Assembly: GCF_000760595.1 (NCBI RefSeq)
Contig: NZ_BBNM01000011.1
Location: 44,612 to 108,611, forward strand
DNA length: 64,000 nt
Source of the DNA: Acinetobacter soli
Lineage (GTDB): Bacteria > Pseudomonadota > Gammaproteobacteria > Pseudomonadales > Moraxellaceae
Direction: 5' to 3'
Shown one piece after another: positions 33,869 to 43,903 of this stretch. Numbering within the stretch: the stretch's first letter is position 1; each line of letters starts with the position of its first letter. Below the pieces are notes generated by a model. The model was given only the letters and a program-made list of their open reading frames with translations. It was not told the origin of the DNA and did not search any database. A program made the translations under genes and the position numbers.

Positions 33869-36517
33869 GTGACCCAAAGACTCGATCAAATGGCTTCAAC
33901 TCTTTCTTCAACCACAACAACAGCGAATACCTCAAAAACCAATAACGTTCCGTCTGCATTCGAGCAAAATGAGATTCAGAGTACTTTAGAGAAAACGGCA
34001 CTTAAAGCAGCACAGCTTACTCATATTCCAAAGCTCGAAGATATTCCGTCTTCGACTCGACGCATCAAGCCGCTCAATAACTTTCTAGGGCAAGATCGCG
34101 CCAGAGCATCAGTCGAGGCAGGCATTTCGCTGCCTTATTCAGGCTACAATATCTTTGCCGTTGGTACGGCGGGTTTGGGCAAACGCACCATGATCAAGCG
34201 TTTGCTGCAACAGCACGCAAAAAGTATGCCTACGCCAGATGATTGGGTGTATGTCAATAACTTTAAAAACGCCAGACAACCACTTGCGCTGCGCTTTCCT
34301 GCCGGTACGGGCCCAAAATTCCAAAGCGCATTGCATCATGCTTGGCAAACCATTTTAAAACAGCTAGAGCGTCGTTTTACCGCAGAAACCTATCACAACC
34401 GAATTGAACAAATTCGTCAGGAAACTGGTAAAGAGCAGCAAGATGCGCTAGTCGAACTCACCAAAGAAGGTGAGGAACTTGATCTAAAACTGATCTCGCG
34501 CAATGAAGAGCATTGCTTTGTGCCTGTTCAGTATAAAGACGATCAAGTACATGAAATGACACAAAACGATATCGAGGCATTGTCGAGTAAAGAACGTGCT
34601 GAAATTGCCTCCAATATTCGTTATATGGACAAAAAGCTTGAGCGTTTAGGGTTACACCTCGGCTCACTTGAAGATGATGCACGTGATCGTGTGTCGGTGC
34701 TGAATCGTGATATCGCCAAACAAGTGGTGATACCGCGTATGGAACAAATCCTGAACAAGCACAAAACAGTTCAAGGCTTGGATGAGTTTTTAAAGCATTA
34801 CGCCGACGATATTATTCAAAATGTCGAAATGATTTTAGAACAGGAGGAAGATGATTTCTCGCCTGCGTTATTTAATCGCGTTCCATCTCGTTATCAAGCC
34901 AATACCATTGTGACCAACAAGCCAAACAGTGGCGCACCGGTTATTTTTGATGATTTCCCAACACATTATAATCTGCTTGGTCACGTTGAGCAGCTCACAC
35001 AAAATGGCACCATCACCACAGACTTTACCTTGATCCGTCCGGGATGTCTGCATCAGGCGAATGGCGGCTTTTTAATGCTTGAAGCCGAGCAATTACTTGA
35101 GCAGCCGTATGCTTGGCAGGGTTTAAAGCGCGCGCTTAAATCTGGACAGCTTAAACTTTCATCACTTGAACATATGCTGACCCTTACAGGCAGTATCTCG
35201 ATTGAACCTGCCGCCGTACCACTTGATGTAAAAGTAATTTTGATGGCCGAACCTGAAATTTATTATGAAATTTTAGAGGTAGAGCCAGAGCTTGGCAGTG
35301 TATTTAAAATACGTGCAGACTTCACCGATACCTTACAGCGTAACGAAGTGAATGAACAAGCGTACATGCAGCTCATTGCAGATTACGTTCAGGCCGACAA
35401 ACTCTTGCCATTTGATCGCTCTGCGCTGGCAGCCCTACTCACCGATTCAAGCCGTCAAGCCGAAGATCAGAGTTCGCTTTCTTTACATGCCTCAACCTTG
35501 GGTGATCTGATCCGTGAGGCGCATCATCATGCCTTCAAAGCGGGTGACAAAATTGTATCGGACAAGCATATCAATCTTGCATTACAACATCGTCAATATC
35601 GCTTAGGCTATTTGCGTGAACTGTATTGGCAAGACCTCTCGCGCGGAACACAGCTGATTGAAACACGTGGGCATCGTCTTGGTCAGATCAATGCTTTATC
35701 GGTCATTCATTATGCCGATGTCGAATTTGGCTTACCTTCACGCCTGACAGCTTCTGTCTATCAAGGTGGCGGCGATATTCTAGATATTGAACGCAGTGTC
35801 GAACTCGGCGGCTCGCTGCATGCCAAAGGCGTGTTACTGATGTCTAGCTTTCTTAAAGCTCATTTTGGTCGCTCTCAGATTTTACACTTCTCTGCGGCCT
35901 TGGCATTTGAACAAAGCTATGGTCAGGTCGATGGAGATAGTGCAACTGTTGCAGAGCTTTCAGCACTCATTTCTGCAATTAGTCAGTTGCCAATTGATCA
36001 GTCGTGGGCGATTACGGGTTCAATGAATCAGCTCGGTCAGGTACAACCAATTGGCGGCGTTAATGCCAAAATTGAAGGCTTCTATGATGCCTGTAAATTA
36101 CAAGGTTTGACTGGCAAGCAAGGCGTGATCATTCCACGTCAAAACATGCAGCATTTGATGCTTCGTCAGGATGTGATTGAGGCTGTAAACAACGGGCAGT
36201 TCCATGTACATGCGATTGAAACTATAGATCAGGCACTCGAAATTCTGATGGCCCGCCCTGTTGGTGTTTTAGATAAAAAAGGACGCTACAGCAAAGGCTC
36301 AATCTATGCAGCCGTCATGGAGCAGTTAGAATACTGGCAAGCCATTGAAGATGGTGATGAGGTCGAGGATGAACCGAAAAAGAAACGTAAAAAAAAGAAA
36401 AAAACCAAATCTGAAGATAAAAAAGCGTCTGAAGATGAACATAACACCGCTCAAGTTGAAGAAAGTGTTGCGGTCTTCCCGTTTGCCAAACGTAAAGCGC
36501 GTCGTAAAAACACTTAA
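33869..36517 (+). CDS. LonB-like AAA+ protease (AAA_32 / Lon C-terminal family)
   Basis: 882 residues, cytoplasmic. An AAA domain with P-loop GTAGLGKRT at about 100 is followed by a long helical insert. The sensor region (DVKVILMAEPEIYYEIL) precedes the Lon proteolytic domain at about 640-810. The Ser-Lys dyad is visible: Ser in DGDSATVAE and Lys in GGVNAKIEG. The last 50 residues are a charged tail (KKKRKKKKKTKSEDKK..., acidic, then AKRKARRKNT) of unknown use. GTG 33869 has a GGA site; ATG 33890 is possible. It is separate from the main lon gene, which is not in the window. Confidence 0.88.
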   Translation: MTQRLDQMASTLSSTTTTANTSKTNNVPSAFEQNEIQSTLEKTALKAAQLTHIPKLEDIPSSTRRIKPLNNFLGQDRARASVEAGISLPYSGYNIFAVGTAGLGKRTMIKRLLQQHAKSMPTPDDWVYVNNFKNARQPLALRFPAGTGPKFQSALHHAWQTILKQLERRFTAETYHNRIEQIRQETGKEQQDALVELTKEGEELDLKLISRNEEHCFVPVQYKDDQVHEMTQNDIEALSSKERAEIASNIRYMDKKLERLGLHLGSLEDDARDRVSVLNRDIAKQVVIPRMEQILNKHKTVQGLDEFLKHYADDIIQNVEMILEQEEDDFSPALFNRVPSRYQANTIVTNKPNSGAPVIFDDFPTHYNLLGHVEQLTQNGTITTDFTLIRPGCLHQANGGFLMLEAEQLLEQPYAWQGLKRALKSGQLKLSSLEHMLTLTGSISIEPAAVPLDVKVILMAEPEIYYEILEVEPELGSVFKIRADFTDTLQRNEVNEQAYMQLIADYVQADKLLPFDRSALAALLTDSSRQAEDQSSLSLHASTLGDLIREAHHHAFKAGDKIVSDKHINLALQHRQYRLGYLRELYWQDLSRGTQLIETRGHRLGQINALSVIHYADVEFGLPSRLTASVYQGGGDILDIERSVELGGSLHAKGVLLMSSFLKAHFGRSQILHFSAALAFEQSYGQVDGDSATVAELSALISAISQLPIDQSWAITGSMNQLGQVQPIGGVNAKIEGFYDACKLQGLTGKQGVIIPRQNMQHLMLRQDVIEAVNNGQFHVHAIETIDQALEILMARPVGVLDKKGRYSKGSIYAAVMEQLEYWQAIEDGDEVEDEPKKKRKKKKKTKSEDKKASEDEHNTAQVEESVAVFPFAKRKARRKNT

Positions 36518-36542
36518 GTAAGACTTTAGATCAATTAAAAAA

Positions 36543-36568
36543 GGCGGATCATATGATCCGCCTTTTTT
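36543..36568. terminator. terminator between the LonB-like gene and yaaA
   Basis: Perfect 20-base palindrome GGCGGATCATATGATCCGCC followed by six T and preceded by A residues. Confidence 0.9.
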
Positions 36569-36588
36569 ATGATTGAGGCATCATTCAA

Positions 36589-37368
36589 TTAAGTAGTTTG
36601 CTCATGACGCTTAAACACCAACTCTTGCGCTGTAGAGTTTTCTTTATCGAAGAAATAGCCTTCCGAATCAAATTCTTGAAGCGCTTTCACCTCATTGATT
36701 TGATGTTCAATCATAAATCGTGCCATTAAGCCTCTGGCTTTTTTTGCATAAAAACTGATGACTTTAAATTTGCCATTCTTTTCATCCAAAAACACTGGCT
36801 TAATGATTTTGGCCTGAATCTTAGATTCTTTTACCGATTTATAATATTCATCTGAAGCCAGATTCAGCAAAATTTCACTTTCTGCTTCTTTTAAATCTGT
36901 ATTAATGAGGTCGGTAATTTGACTTCCCCAGAATTCGTAAAGATTGTGTCCGCGCGAATTATGCAGTTTGGTTCCCATTTCAAGGCGATACGGCATCATC
37001 AAATCAAGCGGTCGAAGTAGTCCGTATAAACCTGAAAGCATACGTAAGTGCGTTTGGGCAAATGCAATATCTTTTTCTTTAAGATGATACGCATCGAGCC
37101 CTGTATAAACATCACCTTTGAAAGCAAAAATCGCCTGTCTGGCATTGGCTAAATTAAACTCAGGAGACCAATCACGAAAGCGTTCTACATTCAAATTGGC
37201 TATTTTTTCACTCACACTCATCAAACTGGCGATTTCAGTCGCAGATAAATTACGACAAAAGTCGATAAGCTCTTGTGAATGGTCTAATAGTCTTGGTAAT
37301 GTATGTTCATCGGTAGGAAGTGTAGATTCGTAATCTAAAGTCTTAGCAGGAGAAATGAGTGCGAGCAT
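36589..37368 (-). CDS. yaaA: peroxide stress protein YaaA
   Basis: 259 residues. [13 protein letters not shown] at the start and the body up to [17 protein letters not shown] follow the DUF328/YaaA family. It lowers free iron and DNA damage during peroxide stress in E. coli (known). ATG 37368 is chosen: AAGG lies 6 bases before it, while the ATG at 37374 overlaps that site. Confidence 0.95.
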   Translation of the reverse strand: MLALISPAKTLDYESTLPTDEHTLPRLLDHSQELIDFCRNLSATEIASLMSVSEKIANLNVERFRDWSPEFNLANARQAIFAFKGDVYTGLDAYHLKEKDIAFAQTHLRMLSGLYGLLRPLDLMMPYRLEMGTKLHNSRGHNLYEFWGSQITDLINTDLKEAESEILLNLASDEYYKSVKESKIQAKIIKPVFLDEKNGKFKVISFYAKKARGLMARFMIEHQINEVKALQEFDSEGYFFDKENSTAQELVFKRHEQTT

Positions 37369-37502
37369 ATACATCCTTAGGTAAATTGGTTAAATAATAG
37401 TTAATCAGACTATATCAGTAGATAAATTTTAACGCCAATCTGTGTTTTTGTTGGCGTTAATCGGTAAAATACCGCATTCTCCTGCTACTAATCGATCGTC
37501 CT

Positions 37503-38135
37503 ATGTCCGAACAGATGTTCATTCAGGGTCCTGTGGGTCAAATTGAAGTTTTTGTAGACCGTCCACAGGGTGAAGCGAAAGGATTTGCTGTCGTTTGTCA
37601 CCCCCATCCGTTGCAAGGCGGAACCCCTCAACACAAAGTTCCAGCACTCTTGGCTCAACTTCTTGTCGAGCAAGGTTGTATTGTTTACCGACCAAGTTTT
37701 CGTGGTTCAGGTGAAAGTCATGGTGAGCATGATGAAGGTCATGGCGAAACAGATGATATTCTGACTGTCATTGATCATGCACGAAAAGCCCATATCACAC
37801 TTCCGTTTTATGCAGGTGGGTTTAGCTTTGGCGCACATGTAATGGCCAAAAGTTATGCCGCCCTACCGGATGAGTTAAAACCAAAACAAACCATCTTATG
37901 TGGATTGCCAACTGCAACCGTGGCAGGCGTACGTCATTATGTGACTCCACCTCTCAAAGGTGACATTCTCTTTATTCATGGCGAGCAAGATGAAGTCACT
38001 TTGCTTTCTGATATGATTGAATGGGCCAAACCGCAGCGCCACTTAATCACAGTGTTACCAGGCGCCAACCACTTCTTTACGGGTTATCTAAAACAATTAC
38101 GAATCGCTATTTCGCGCTTCTTATTTGTTCAATAA
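37503..38135 (+). CDS. alpha/beta hydrolase
   Basis: 210 residues, soluble. Oxyanion HPHPLQGG, nucleophile Ser in GGFSFGAH, acid Asp in GEQDEVT, and His in GANHFF. The small size and HPHP motif fit the YqiA/dienelactone-like group. Substrate unknown. Divergent from yaaA; followed by a terminator. Confidence 0.88.
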   Translation: MSEQMFIQGPVGQIEVFVDRPQGEAKGFAVVCHPHPLQGGTPQHKVPALLAQLLVEQGCIVYRPSFRGSGESHGEHDEGHGETDDILTVIDHARKAHITLPFYAGGFSFGAHVMAKSYAALPDELKPKQTILCGLPTATVAGVRHYVTPPLKGDILFIHGEQDEVTLLSDMIEWAKPQRHLITVLPGANHFFTGYLKQLRIAISRFLFVQ

Positions 38136-38174
38136 AAATTATTTTACAGTTTGATCTAAATTGTAAGTATCTAA

Positions 38175-38206
38175 AGATGCTCATTTTGTAATGAGCATCT
38201 TTTTTA
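38175..38206. terminator. terminator between the hydrolase gene and pepD
   Basis: Eleven-bp stem AGATGCTCATT/AATGAGCATCT, loop TTGT, then six T. Confidence 0.88.
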
Positions 38207-38208
38207 TT

Positions 38209-39684
38209 TTAATGTACTTTTGGAACCTGTTCTAACGCGGTGACCAATAATTTCCAGCATTTCTCTACAGTATCTACTTTCACTCGCTCGCCGGGTGCAT
38301 GCGCCCCTTTAATATCTGGACCAAATGACACCATTTGCAAGTGCGGATAATGCTGGGCAATAATGCCGCACTCAAGTCCAGCATGAATCACCTTTAGTTC
38401 AGGCTCGATATTAAAGGCAGTTTGATAAGCATCTTGTAAACATTTCAAAGCTGCCGAATCCGGATTAGGCGTCCAACCAGACACCAATTCAGCGCGTGTG
38501 GCTGCTAAATCATACTTTGCAAAGTGCTCTACGATCTGCTGAGAGAAATGCTCTGCCGATTCATTTCGCATGGATCGAACCATTATCACTGCTTTAAAAC
38601 CCTGTGCTTGGTCGATATGCACCACACCGATATTATTTGATGTTTCAACCACATCACTGAGCACTTCGCTCCAAGTGACCACGCCATAAGGGCAACCCGA
38701 CAATGCGGCCAGCACGTGATTTTGTTGCTGAGTCTTCAGTACATCATGATGTGTATCTTGAATTAAACGTAAATCTATATTGAATTGATCGTCTATCCCC
38801 TTGAGTGCTTGCAACCACTGTGCCTCGTATTCATCCAGACGTTGCTCAAGCAAATCAATATTCTTTTTAGGTAAAATGATTTTGGCACTGGCTTCACGCG
38901 GTAAGGCATTTCGGGCAGTGCCTCCATGAAACTCAATTAAATAACCTTCAAGCTCAGCTAAATGCTGGTGCAAAAACCGCGATAAAATCACGTTCGCGTT
39001 GCCACGGCCTAAGTGAATGTCAATGCCTGAGTGACCTCCTCTCAAACCAGTCACACAGATCTCTACCGATTCCAAATCCATCTGAGGTGCCGCGACGTAT
39101 TCAAGTGCTTGTGATACCTCAACATCCTGACTACCTGCACAGCCTAAATACAACTCTCCCCACTCTTCGGTATCGATATTAAATAGCCAATGACCTGTCA
39201 GGACACCTTCTTCTAATAACCGTGCACCACTCATGCCAGCTTCTTCATCCACCGTCAACAGCACTTCTATGGGGCCGTGTGAAATATCGGTAGACTCTAA
39301 AACTGCCAATGCCAGTGCAACACCAATACCGTTGTCTGCGCCAAGTGTGGTCTCGGGTGTCACGGGCCAGTCCTGCTCAAGTACCGGACGAAGCGGATCG
39401 CGCATAAAGTTATGATTACTGCCTCGGTTGGCTTGCGTGACCATATCCAGATGGCCCTGCAAAATAACGCCAACGTTATCTTCATTGCCAGATGTGGCAG
39501 GTTTTCGAATAATTAAATTCCCGATACGGTCGATATAAACCGTCAAACCCTGCTGCTTGGCCCAATTTGCAAGGTGCTCACGTAATACATGTTCTTGTTT
39601 TGATGGTCGGGGAATTTGGCATAACGTCTGAAAATGCTTCCAGACAATTTGAGGTGAAAGCTGTGAAAGGTCGACGTGCTGCAT
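38209..39684 (-). CDS. pepD: aminoacyl-histidine dipeptidase (M20)
   Basis: 491 residues. M20 metal motifs: GHLDMV, GADNGIG (bridging Asp), DEEAGMSG (general base Glu), then the lid domain, and HAGLECG near the C-terminus. It hydrolyses Xaa-His dipeptides such as carnosine. Monocistronic between two convergent or short genes. Confidence 0.95.
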   Translation of the reverse strand: MQHVDLSQLSPQIVWKHFQTLCQIPRPSKQEHVLREHLANWAKQQGLTVYIDRIGNLIIRKPATSGNEDNVGVILQGHLDMVTQANRGSNHNFMRDPLRPVLEQDWPVTPETTLGADNGIGVALALAVLESTDISHGPIEVLLTVDEEAGMSGARLLEEGVLTGHWLFNIDTEEWGELYLGCAGSQDVEVSQALEYVAAPQMDLESVEICVTGLRGGHSGIDIHLGRGNANVILSRFLHQHLAELEGYLIEFHGGTARNALPREASAKIILPKKNIDLLEQRLDEYEAQWLQALKGIDDQFNIDLRLIQDTHHDVLKTQQQNHVLAALSGCPYGVVTWSEVLSDVVETSNNIGVVHIDQAQGFKAVIMVRSMRNESAEHFSQQIVEHFAKYDLAATRAELVSGWTPNPDSAALKCLQDAYQTAFNIEPELKVIHAGLECGIIAQHYPHLQMVSFGPDIKGAHAPGERVKVDTVEKCWKLLVTALEQVPKVH

Positions 39685-39763
39685 GGGTGTGTACTCGAAA
39701 AAATTGCAAGAACATTCCTAGACTATACACAACCTTAGCAAAATAAACTGGCTTTTTTGTAGT

Positions 39764-40141
39764 TTAGTTTTTCCACTCAAAACAGCTAAAATAGTGGTCA
39801 CTTTTAAGGCTGTTTTCAATCGCATGTGCCAACTGGCGCATTACACTTTGCATTTCAATTTTTTCAAACCAGTCCTGCTGTTCATTTCGATCAGCCGAGA
39901 TTTCACACATCATTTGTCCTGTGGCATCGCTGGATTGGCAAATGACCGACAATGGTAGACGCTGGTTGATAATTCGCACAGCAACATTATGATCTGCATG
40001 ATCGATTTGCTGAGCATCAAATCCATAGTCACCCAACTGTTTAAATAACAAGGCTGCCACATACTCTTGCGTCATCAATGCCTCTCGATCTGCCATCGAT
40101 TGGTTATGGGGATGATGAGACATAAATTCTAGTTTTTTCAT
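39764..40141 (-). CDS. conserved hypothetical protein
   Basis: 125 residues, soluble. It has a His-rich start (MSHHPHNQS), then a beta-alpha fold (HNVAVRIINQRLPLSVICQSSDATGQMMCEIS, in pieces), and ends in an acidic helix. No family recognised. ATG 40141 is preferred, with AGGA 6 bases upstream; GTG just before is the alternative. It is probably its own transcript, ahead of pepD on the same strand. Confidence 0.65.
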   Translation of the reverse strand: MKKLEFMSHHPHNQSMADREALMTQEYVAALLFKQLGDYGFDAQQIDHADHNVAVRIINQRLPLSVICQSSDATGQMMCEISADRNEQQDWFEKIEMQSVMRQLAHAIENSLKSDHYFSCFEWKN

Positions 40142-40280
40142 CACATATCCTATGCGTTATTTTAAGGCGAAATATCTTGTGTCCTACTTTAGAATAGCCA
40201 AAAAATAAACAGCAGCCAAGCATCGCCTGACTGCTGTTTTCATTTTATGTTACCGATTATATCGGATTACTTAGCTAATT

Positions 40281-42527
40281 TTATTGACTGACAGTAATAC
40301 TCAAGCCAGCACGATTGGCCAGTTCTGTAAATGTCGGGAAGCTGGTTGCTACAGTTTCAGTTCCAATAATTTCAATTGCCCCCCCAGTTCGCAGACCGGC
40401 AATACTAAAACTCATTGCAATACGGTGATCGTGATGGGATTCTACTTGACCACCGTTAAAAATAGCTGACCAATCGCCTGATTTGCCCTTACCTTCAATA
40501 ATGATGCCATCTGCTGTTGGTGTGCAGTCAATTCCCATAATTTTCAAACCATCTGCCATGACCTGAATACGATCGGATTCTTTCACACGTAACTCAGCCG
40601 CTCCAGTCAATACGGTCTGACCTTCAGCACAGGCCGCAGCAATAAACAAAGCTGGAAACTCATCAATCGCCAGTGGCACTTGGTCTTCTGGAATATGGAT
40701 TCCTTTTAGAGTACGCGAGCCTTTAATATGAATATCGGCAATCGGCTCACCACCTGCAATGCGTTCATTTACAACGGCAATATCGGCACCCATTTGTTTG
40801 AGAATTTCAATCACGCCTGTACGCGTTGGGTTGATACCTACAGCTTCAAGCACGACGTCGGAATTTTCACAAATTGCAGCACCCACCATAAAGAAAGCGG
40901 CTGATGAAATATCAGAAGGCACTTGAATGTTGGTACCGACCAGCTTACCACCGCCTTGCAAACTGATTTTGTTTCCTTCGGTTTTTACATCATAACCAAA
41001 AGCACGCAACATACGCTCGGTGTGGTCGCGTGTTGGTTCTGGCTCAGTTACAGATGTTTCACCTTGTGCCCAAAGACCCGCCAGTAAAATACCTGATTTT
41101 ACTTGTGCAGAAGCCATTGGCAGATCATAGGTAATCCCTTGAAGTGCTTGGTTACCTGTAATGCTTACAGGTGGTGTGCCTTTTTCTCCAGTAGTCTGAA
41201 TGTGCGCACCCATTGCACGTAACGGCTTGGCAATACGTTCCATAGGACGCTTCGATAACGACGCATCTCCAGTCATGACCGAATCAAATTTTTGTGCAGA
41301 AAGCATGCCTGAAAGTAAACGCATGCTGGTGCCTGAATTGCCCATATACAATGCACCTGCAGGTGCTTTGAGGCCCTGCATTCCCACACCATGAATGGTC
41401 ACTTCACCATTTTTTGGCCCTTCAATACTTACACCCATATCACGAAAGGCCTGTAACGTAGCCAAGGCATCTTCGCCTTCTAAAAAGCCAGTCACATGGG
41501 TTGTGCCCTCTGCAATCGCACCAAACATAATGGAGCGATGTGACACGGATTTGTCACCAGGAATGGTAAAAGTACCCGTAAATGATTTAGGTCCTGGCGA
41601 AATGGTAAATTGCTGTGTCACCTTGTTTTTCTCCATCAACGGTTTTTTTGCTAACATATGATTAAAGTGTTGTCTGGCAGCTTGAGCATGTCCAAGCAGC
41701 CCCATCAATGCATGTGAATCTTCAGTTTCGATCAGTACTTTAATTTTACTGAGCTGTTGTTCAAAACCTTCCACAGCATTTAAAATTGCGGTTTTATTGG
41801 CAAAGAAGATGTCGTGCCACATTTGAGGATCGCTGGCCGCAATTCTGGAAAAATCACGAAACCCGCCGGCAGCATAACGAAAAATATCAAGATTATCTTC
41901 ACGATTGGCCAGTTGCTCAACCAGATTAAATGCCATTAAATGTGGCAAATGACTGGTATGCGCCAAGACTTCATCATGCTTTTGCACATCCATGCAAATC
42001 ACTTCAGCTTTGGCAGCAGACCACAGTTGAATTAGTTTATCCACTGCCCAAGCAGCACTGGTTTCTACAGGGGTTAAAATCACTTTATGGTTGGCAAACA
42101 AATCCACCTTGCCTGCATGCACACCGGTATGTTCGCTTCCAGCGATTGGATGGCCGGGTACAAATCCGGCAGGAAGTGCCTCACCAAAAACCGCTTTGGC
42201 CGCCTCGACGACATTACCTTTGGTGCTGCCAACATCGGTTAAAATTGCATCGGGATGCAAGTAAGGCTGAATTTGTGCCAGCACGGCATGTGTTGCTCGC
42301 ACAGGAAGCGCTAAAACAACCAGATCGGCATCTTGGACAGCTTCGACTGGATTGCTATACCCTTGCTGAATCAAACCTAAGGCTTGAGCATCGGCCAAAG
42401 TTTTTGCTGAACGGGTCGATGCAACTACACACGTTGCAAGTTGCTCTGACTGAATCACACGTGCCAGACTAGACCCTATCAGTCCAAGACCAATAAAGGC
42501 GACTTTTTTAAATAATGGTTGGGCCAT
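40281..42527 (-). CDS. tyrA-aroA: fused prephenate dehydrogenase and EPSP synthase (TyrA-AroA)
   Basis: 748 residues. Residues 1-300 are TyrA: Rossmann FIGLGLIGSS, HPIAGSEHTG, and TSHLPHLMAF. Residues 312-748 are AroA: GDKSVSHRSIMFGA, GNSGTSMRLL, LPMASAQVKSG, and ESDRIQVMADGL. AroA makes EPSP before chorismate and TyrA acts after it toward tyrosine; fusion is known in Acinetobacter and Pseudomonas. It starts 96 bases after pheA, likely one operon. Confidence 0.96.
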   Translation of the reverse strand: MAQPLFKKVAFIGLGLIGSSLARVIQSEQLATCVVASTRSAKTLADAQALGLIQQGYSNPVEAVQDADLVVLALPVRATHAVLAQIQPYLHPDAILTDVGSTKGNVVEAAKAVFGEALPAGFVPGHPIAGSEHTGVHAGKVDLFANHKVILTPVETSAAWAVDKLIQLWSAAKAEVICMDVQKHDEVLAHTSHLPHLMAFNLVEQLANREDNLDIFRYAAGGFRDFSRIAASDPQMWHDIFFANKTAILNAVEGFEQQLSKIKVLIETEDSHALMGLLGHAQAARQHFNHMLAKKPLMEKNKVTQQFTISPGPKSFTGTFTIPGDKSVSHRSIMFGAIAEGTTHVTGFLEGEDALATLQAFRDMGVSIEGPKNGEVTIHGVGMQGLKAPAGALYMGNSGTSMRLLSGMLSAQKFDSVMTGDASLSKRPMERIAKPLRAMGAHIQTTGEKGTPPVSITGNQALQGITYDLPMASAQVKSGILLAGLWAQGETSVTEPEPTRDHTERMLRAFGYDVKTEGNKISLQGGGKLVGTNIQVPSDISSAAFFMVGAAICENSDVVLEAVGINPTRTGVIEILKQMGADIAVVNERIAGGEPIADIHIKGSRTLKGIHIPEDQVPLAIDEFPALFIAAACAEGQTVLTGAAELRVKESDRIQVMADGLKIMGIDCTPTADGIIIEGKGKSGDWSAIFNGGQVESHHDHRIAMSFSIAGLRTGGAIEIIGTETVATSFPTFTELANRAGLSITVSQ

Positions 42528-42623
42528 ACCGCTTAACTTTCATCTCGTAAAAACAGATCAACACTGATCTATAAAGTGTTCAATATGAAGCAGACCATCC
42601 TCATCTATCTGCTTCACTTACGT

Positions 42624-43733
42624 TTATAACACAGCCGCAGGATATGAACCTAATATACGAAGCTCTTTTACCAAGGGACGAATTTCATCCAGTGCTTTGG
42701 CGACGTTTTCTTGATCGATATGACCTTCTAAATCGATAAAAAATACATACGCCCACTTTTCAGGTAATGCTGGTCGGGTTTCAATACTGGTCAGGCTAAT
42801 CTGATGTTTTGCAAACGGTGCCAAGATTTCAAGTAAGGCACCTGCCCGGTCATGTGCCGAAATAAGTAATGAAGTTTTATCGCTTCCACTTTGTGGAATT
42901 TTTTCCCGACCAATCACCAAAAAGCGCGTGGTATTTTCTGGGTTGTCTTCAATGTTACGATGAAAAATTTCAAGATCATACATCGAAGCTGCAATATCCG
43001 ATGCAATTGCAGCCGAATGCCATTCATTACGAATACGACGCGCAGCTTCAGCATTAGAGTTCAGTGCCACACGCTCCACACCCGGATAATGCGCATCGAG
43101 CCACTGGCGGCATTGCGCTAGGGTTTGTTGATGTGCATAGATCTGTTTAATGCTATCCTTACGGGTGTTTTTCGATACTAGAAATTGATGATGGATGCGA
43201 AGTTCCACTTCACCAATTACATTGAGTTGAGACGTTTTAAAGCAGTCTAGAGTATGGTTAACCACGCCTTCAGAGGAGTTTTCAACAGGGACGACACCAT
43301 AATGCGCACTGCCTGCTTCAACTTCACGAAACACTTCATCAATGGTAGGCAATGGACGCACTACCGCATCGTTACCAAAATGCTTCAGGGCTGCCGCTTG
43401 TGTAAAGGTACCTTCTGGCCCTAAAAACGCAATACTCTGGGGTGCTTCTAATGCCAAACACGCCGACATGATTTCGCGAAATAGACGTGCCATCGTGACA
43501 TCGGAAAGTGGGCCTTCGTTGCGCTCCATGACTTTACGCAAAACCTGTGCTTCTCGTTCTGGTCGATAAAACAAGGGATTTTCTTCAGAGGCAAACTTGG
43601 CTTTGGCAACCGCCTCAGCGAGTTTGGCACGACGGTTAATCAGCGACTGAATCTGCTGATCGACACTGTCGATCTGCTGGCGAATTTCTTGTAAGTCGAG
43701 AGAAGATGAAGGATTCTGATCATCATGGACCAT
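42624..43733 (-). CDS. pheA: bifunctional chorismate mutase/prephenate dehydratase (P-protein)
   Basis: 369 residues. AroQ chorismate mutase domain at 10-95 (LQEIRQQIDSVDQQIQSLINRRAKLAEAV), dehydratase at about 97-275 (FLGPEGTFTQAAA, NTTRFLVIG), and C-terminal ACT domain (SLTSIETRPALP) for Phe feedback. ATG 43733 is used with GGAG 10 bases upstream; 14 extra codons are open above it. It gives phenylalanine, beside the tyrosine enzyme. Confidence 0.95.
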   Translation of the reverse strand: MVHDDQNPSSSLDLQEIRQQIDSVDQQIQSLINRRAKLAEAVAKAKFASEENPLFYRPEREAQVLRKVMERNEGPLSDVTMARLFREIMSACLALEAPQSIAFLGPEGTFTQAAALKHFGNDAVVRPLPTIDEVFREVEAGSAHYGVVPVENSSEGVVNHTLDCFKTSQLNVIGEVELRIHHQFLVSKNTRKDSIKQIYAHQQTLAQCRQWLDAHYPGVERVALNSNAEAARRIRNEWHSAAIASDIAASMYDLEIFHRNIEDNPENTTRFLVIGREKIPQSGSDKTSLLISAHDRAGALLEILAPFAKHQISLTSIETRPALPEKWAYVFFIDLEGHIDQENVAKALDEIRPLVKELRILGSYPAAVL

Positions 43734-43903
43734 TGCAATGCAGCTCCTGCAAATTGTTTTGCGACAGTATAGCAAGAGTTGATTGGAATTGTTCTATCTC
43801 TAAGCATTTGAGCATGAATAAAAGTTTAGTTTTTTGAGCCAAATTACAGTGTTTTTATGATTTAATGAGAACGGCATAAATTACAAACAATTTCATTTAT
43901 AAC

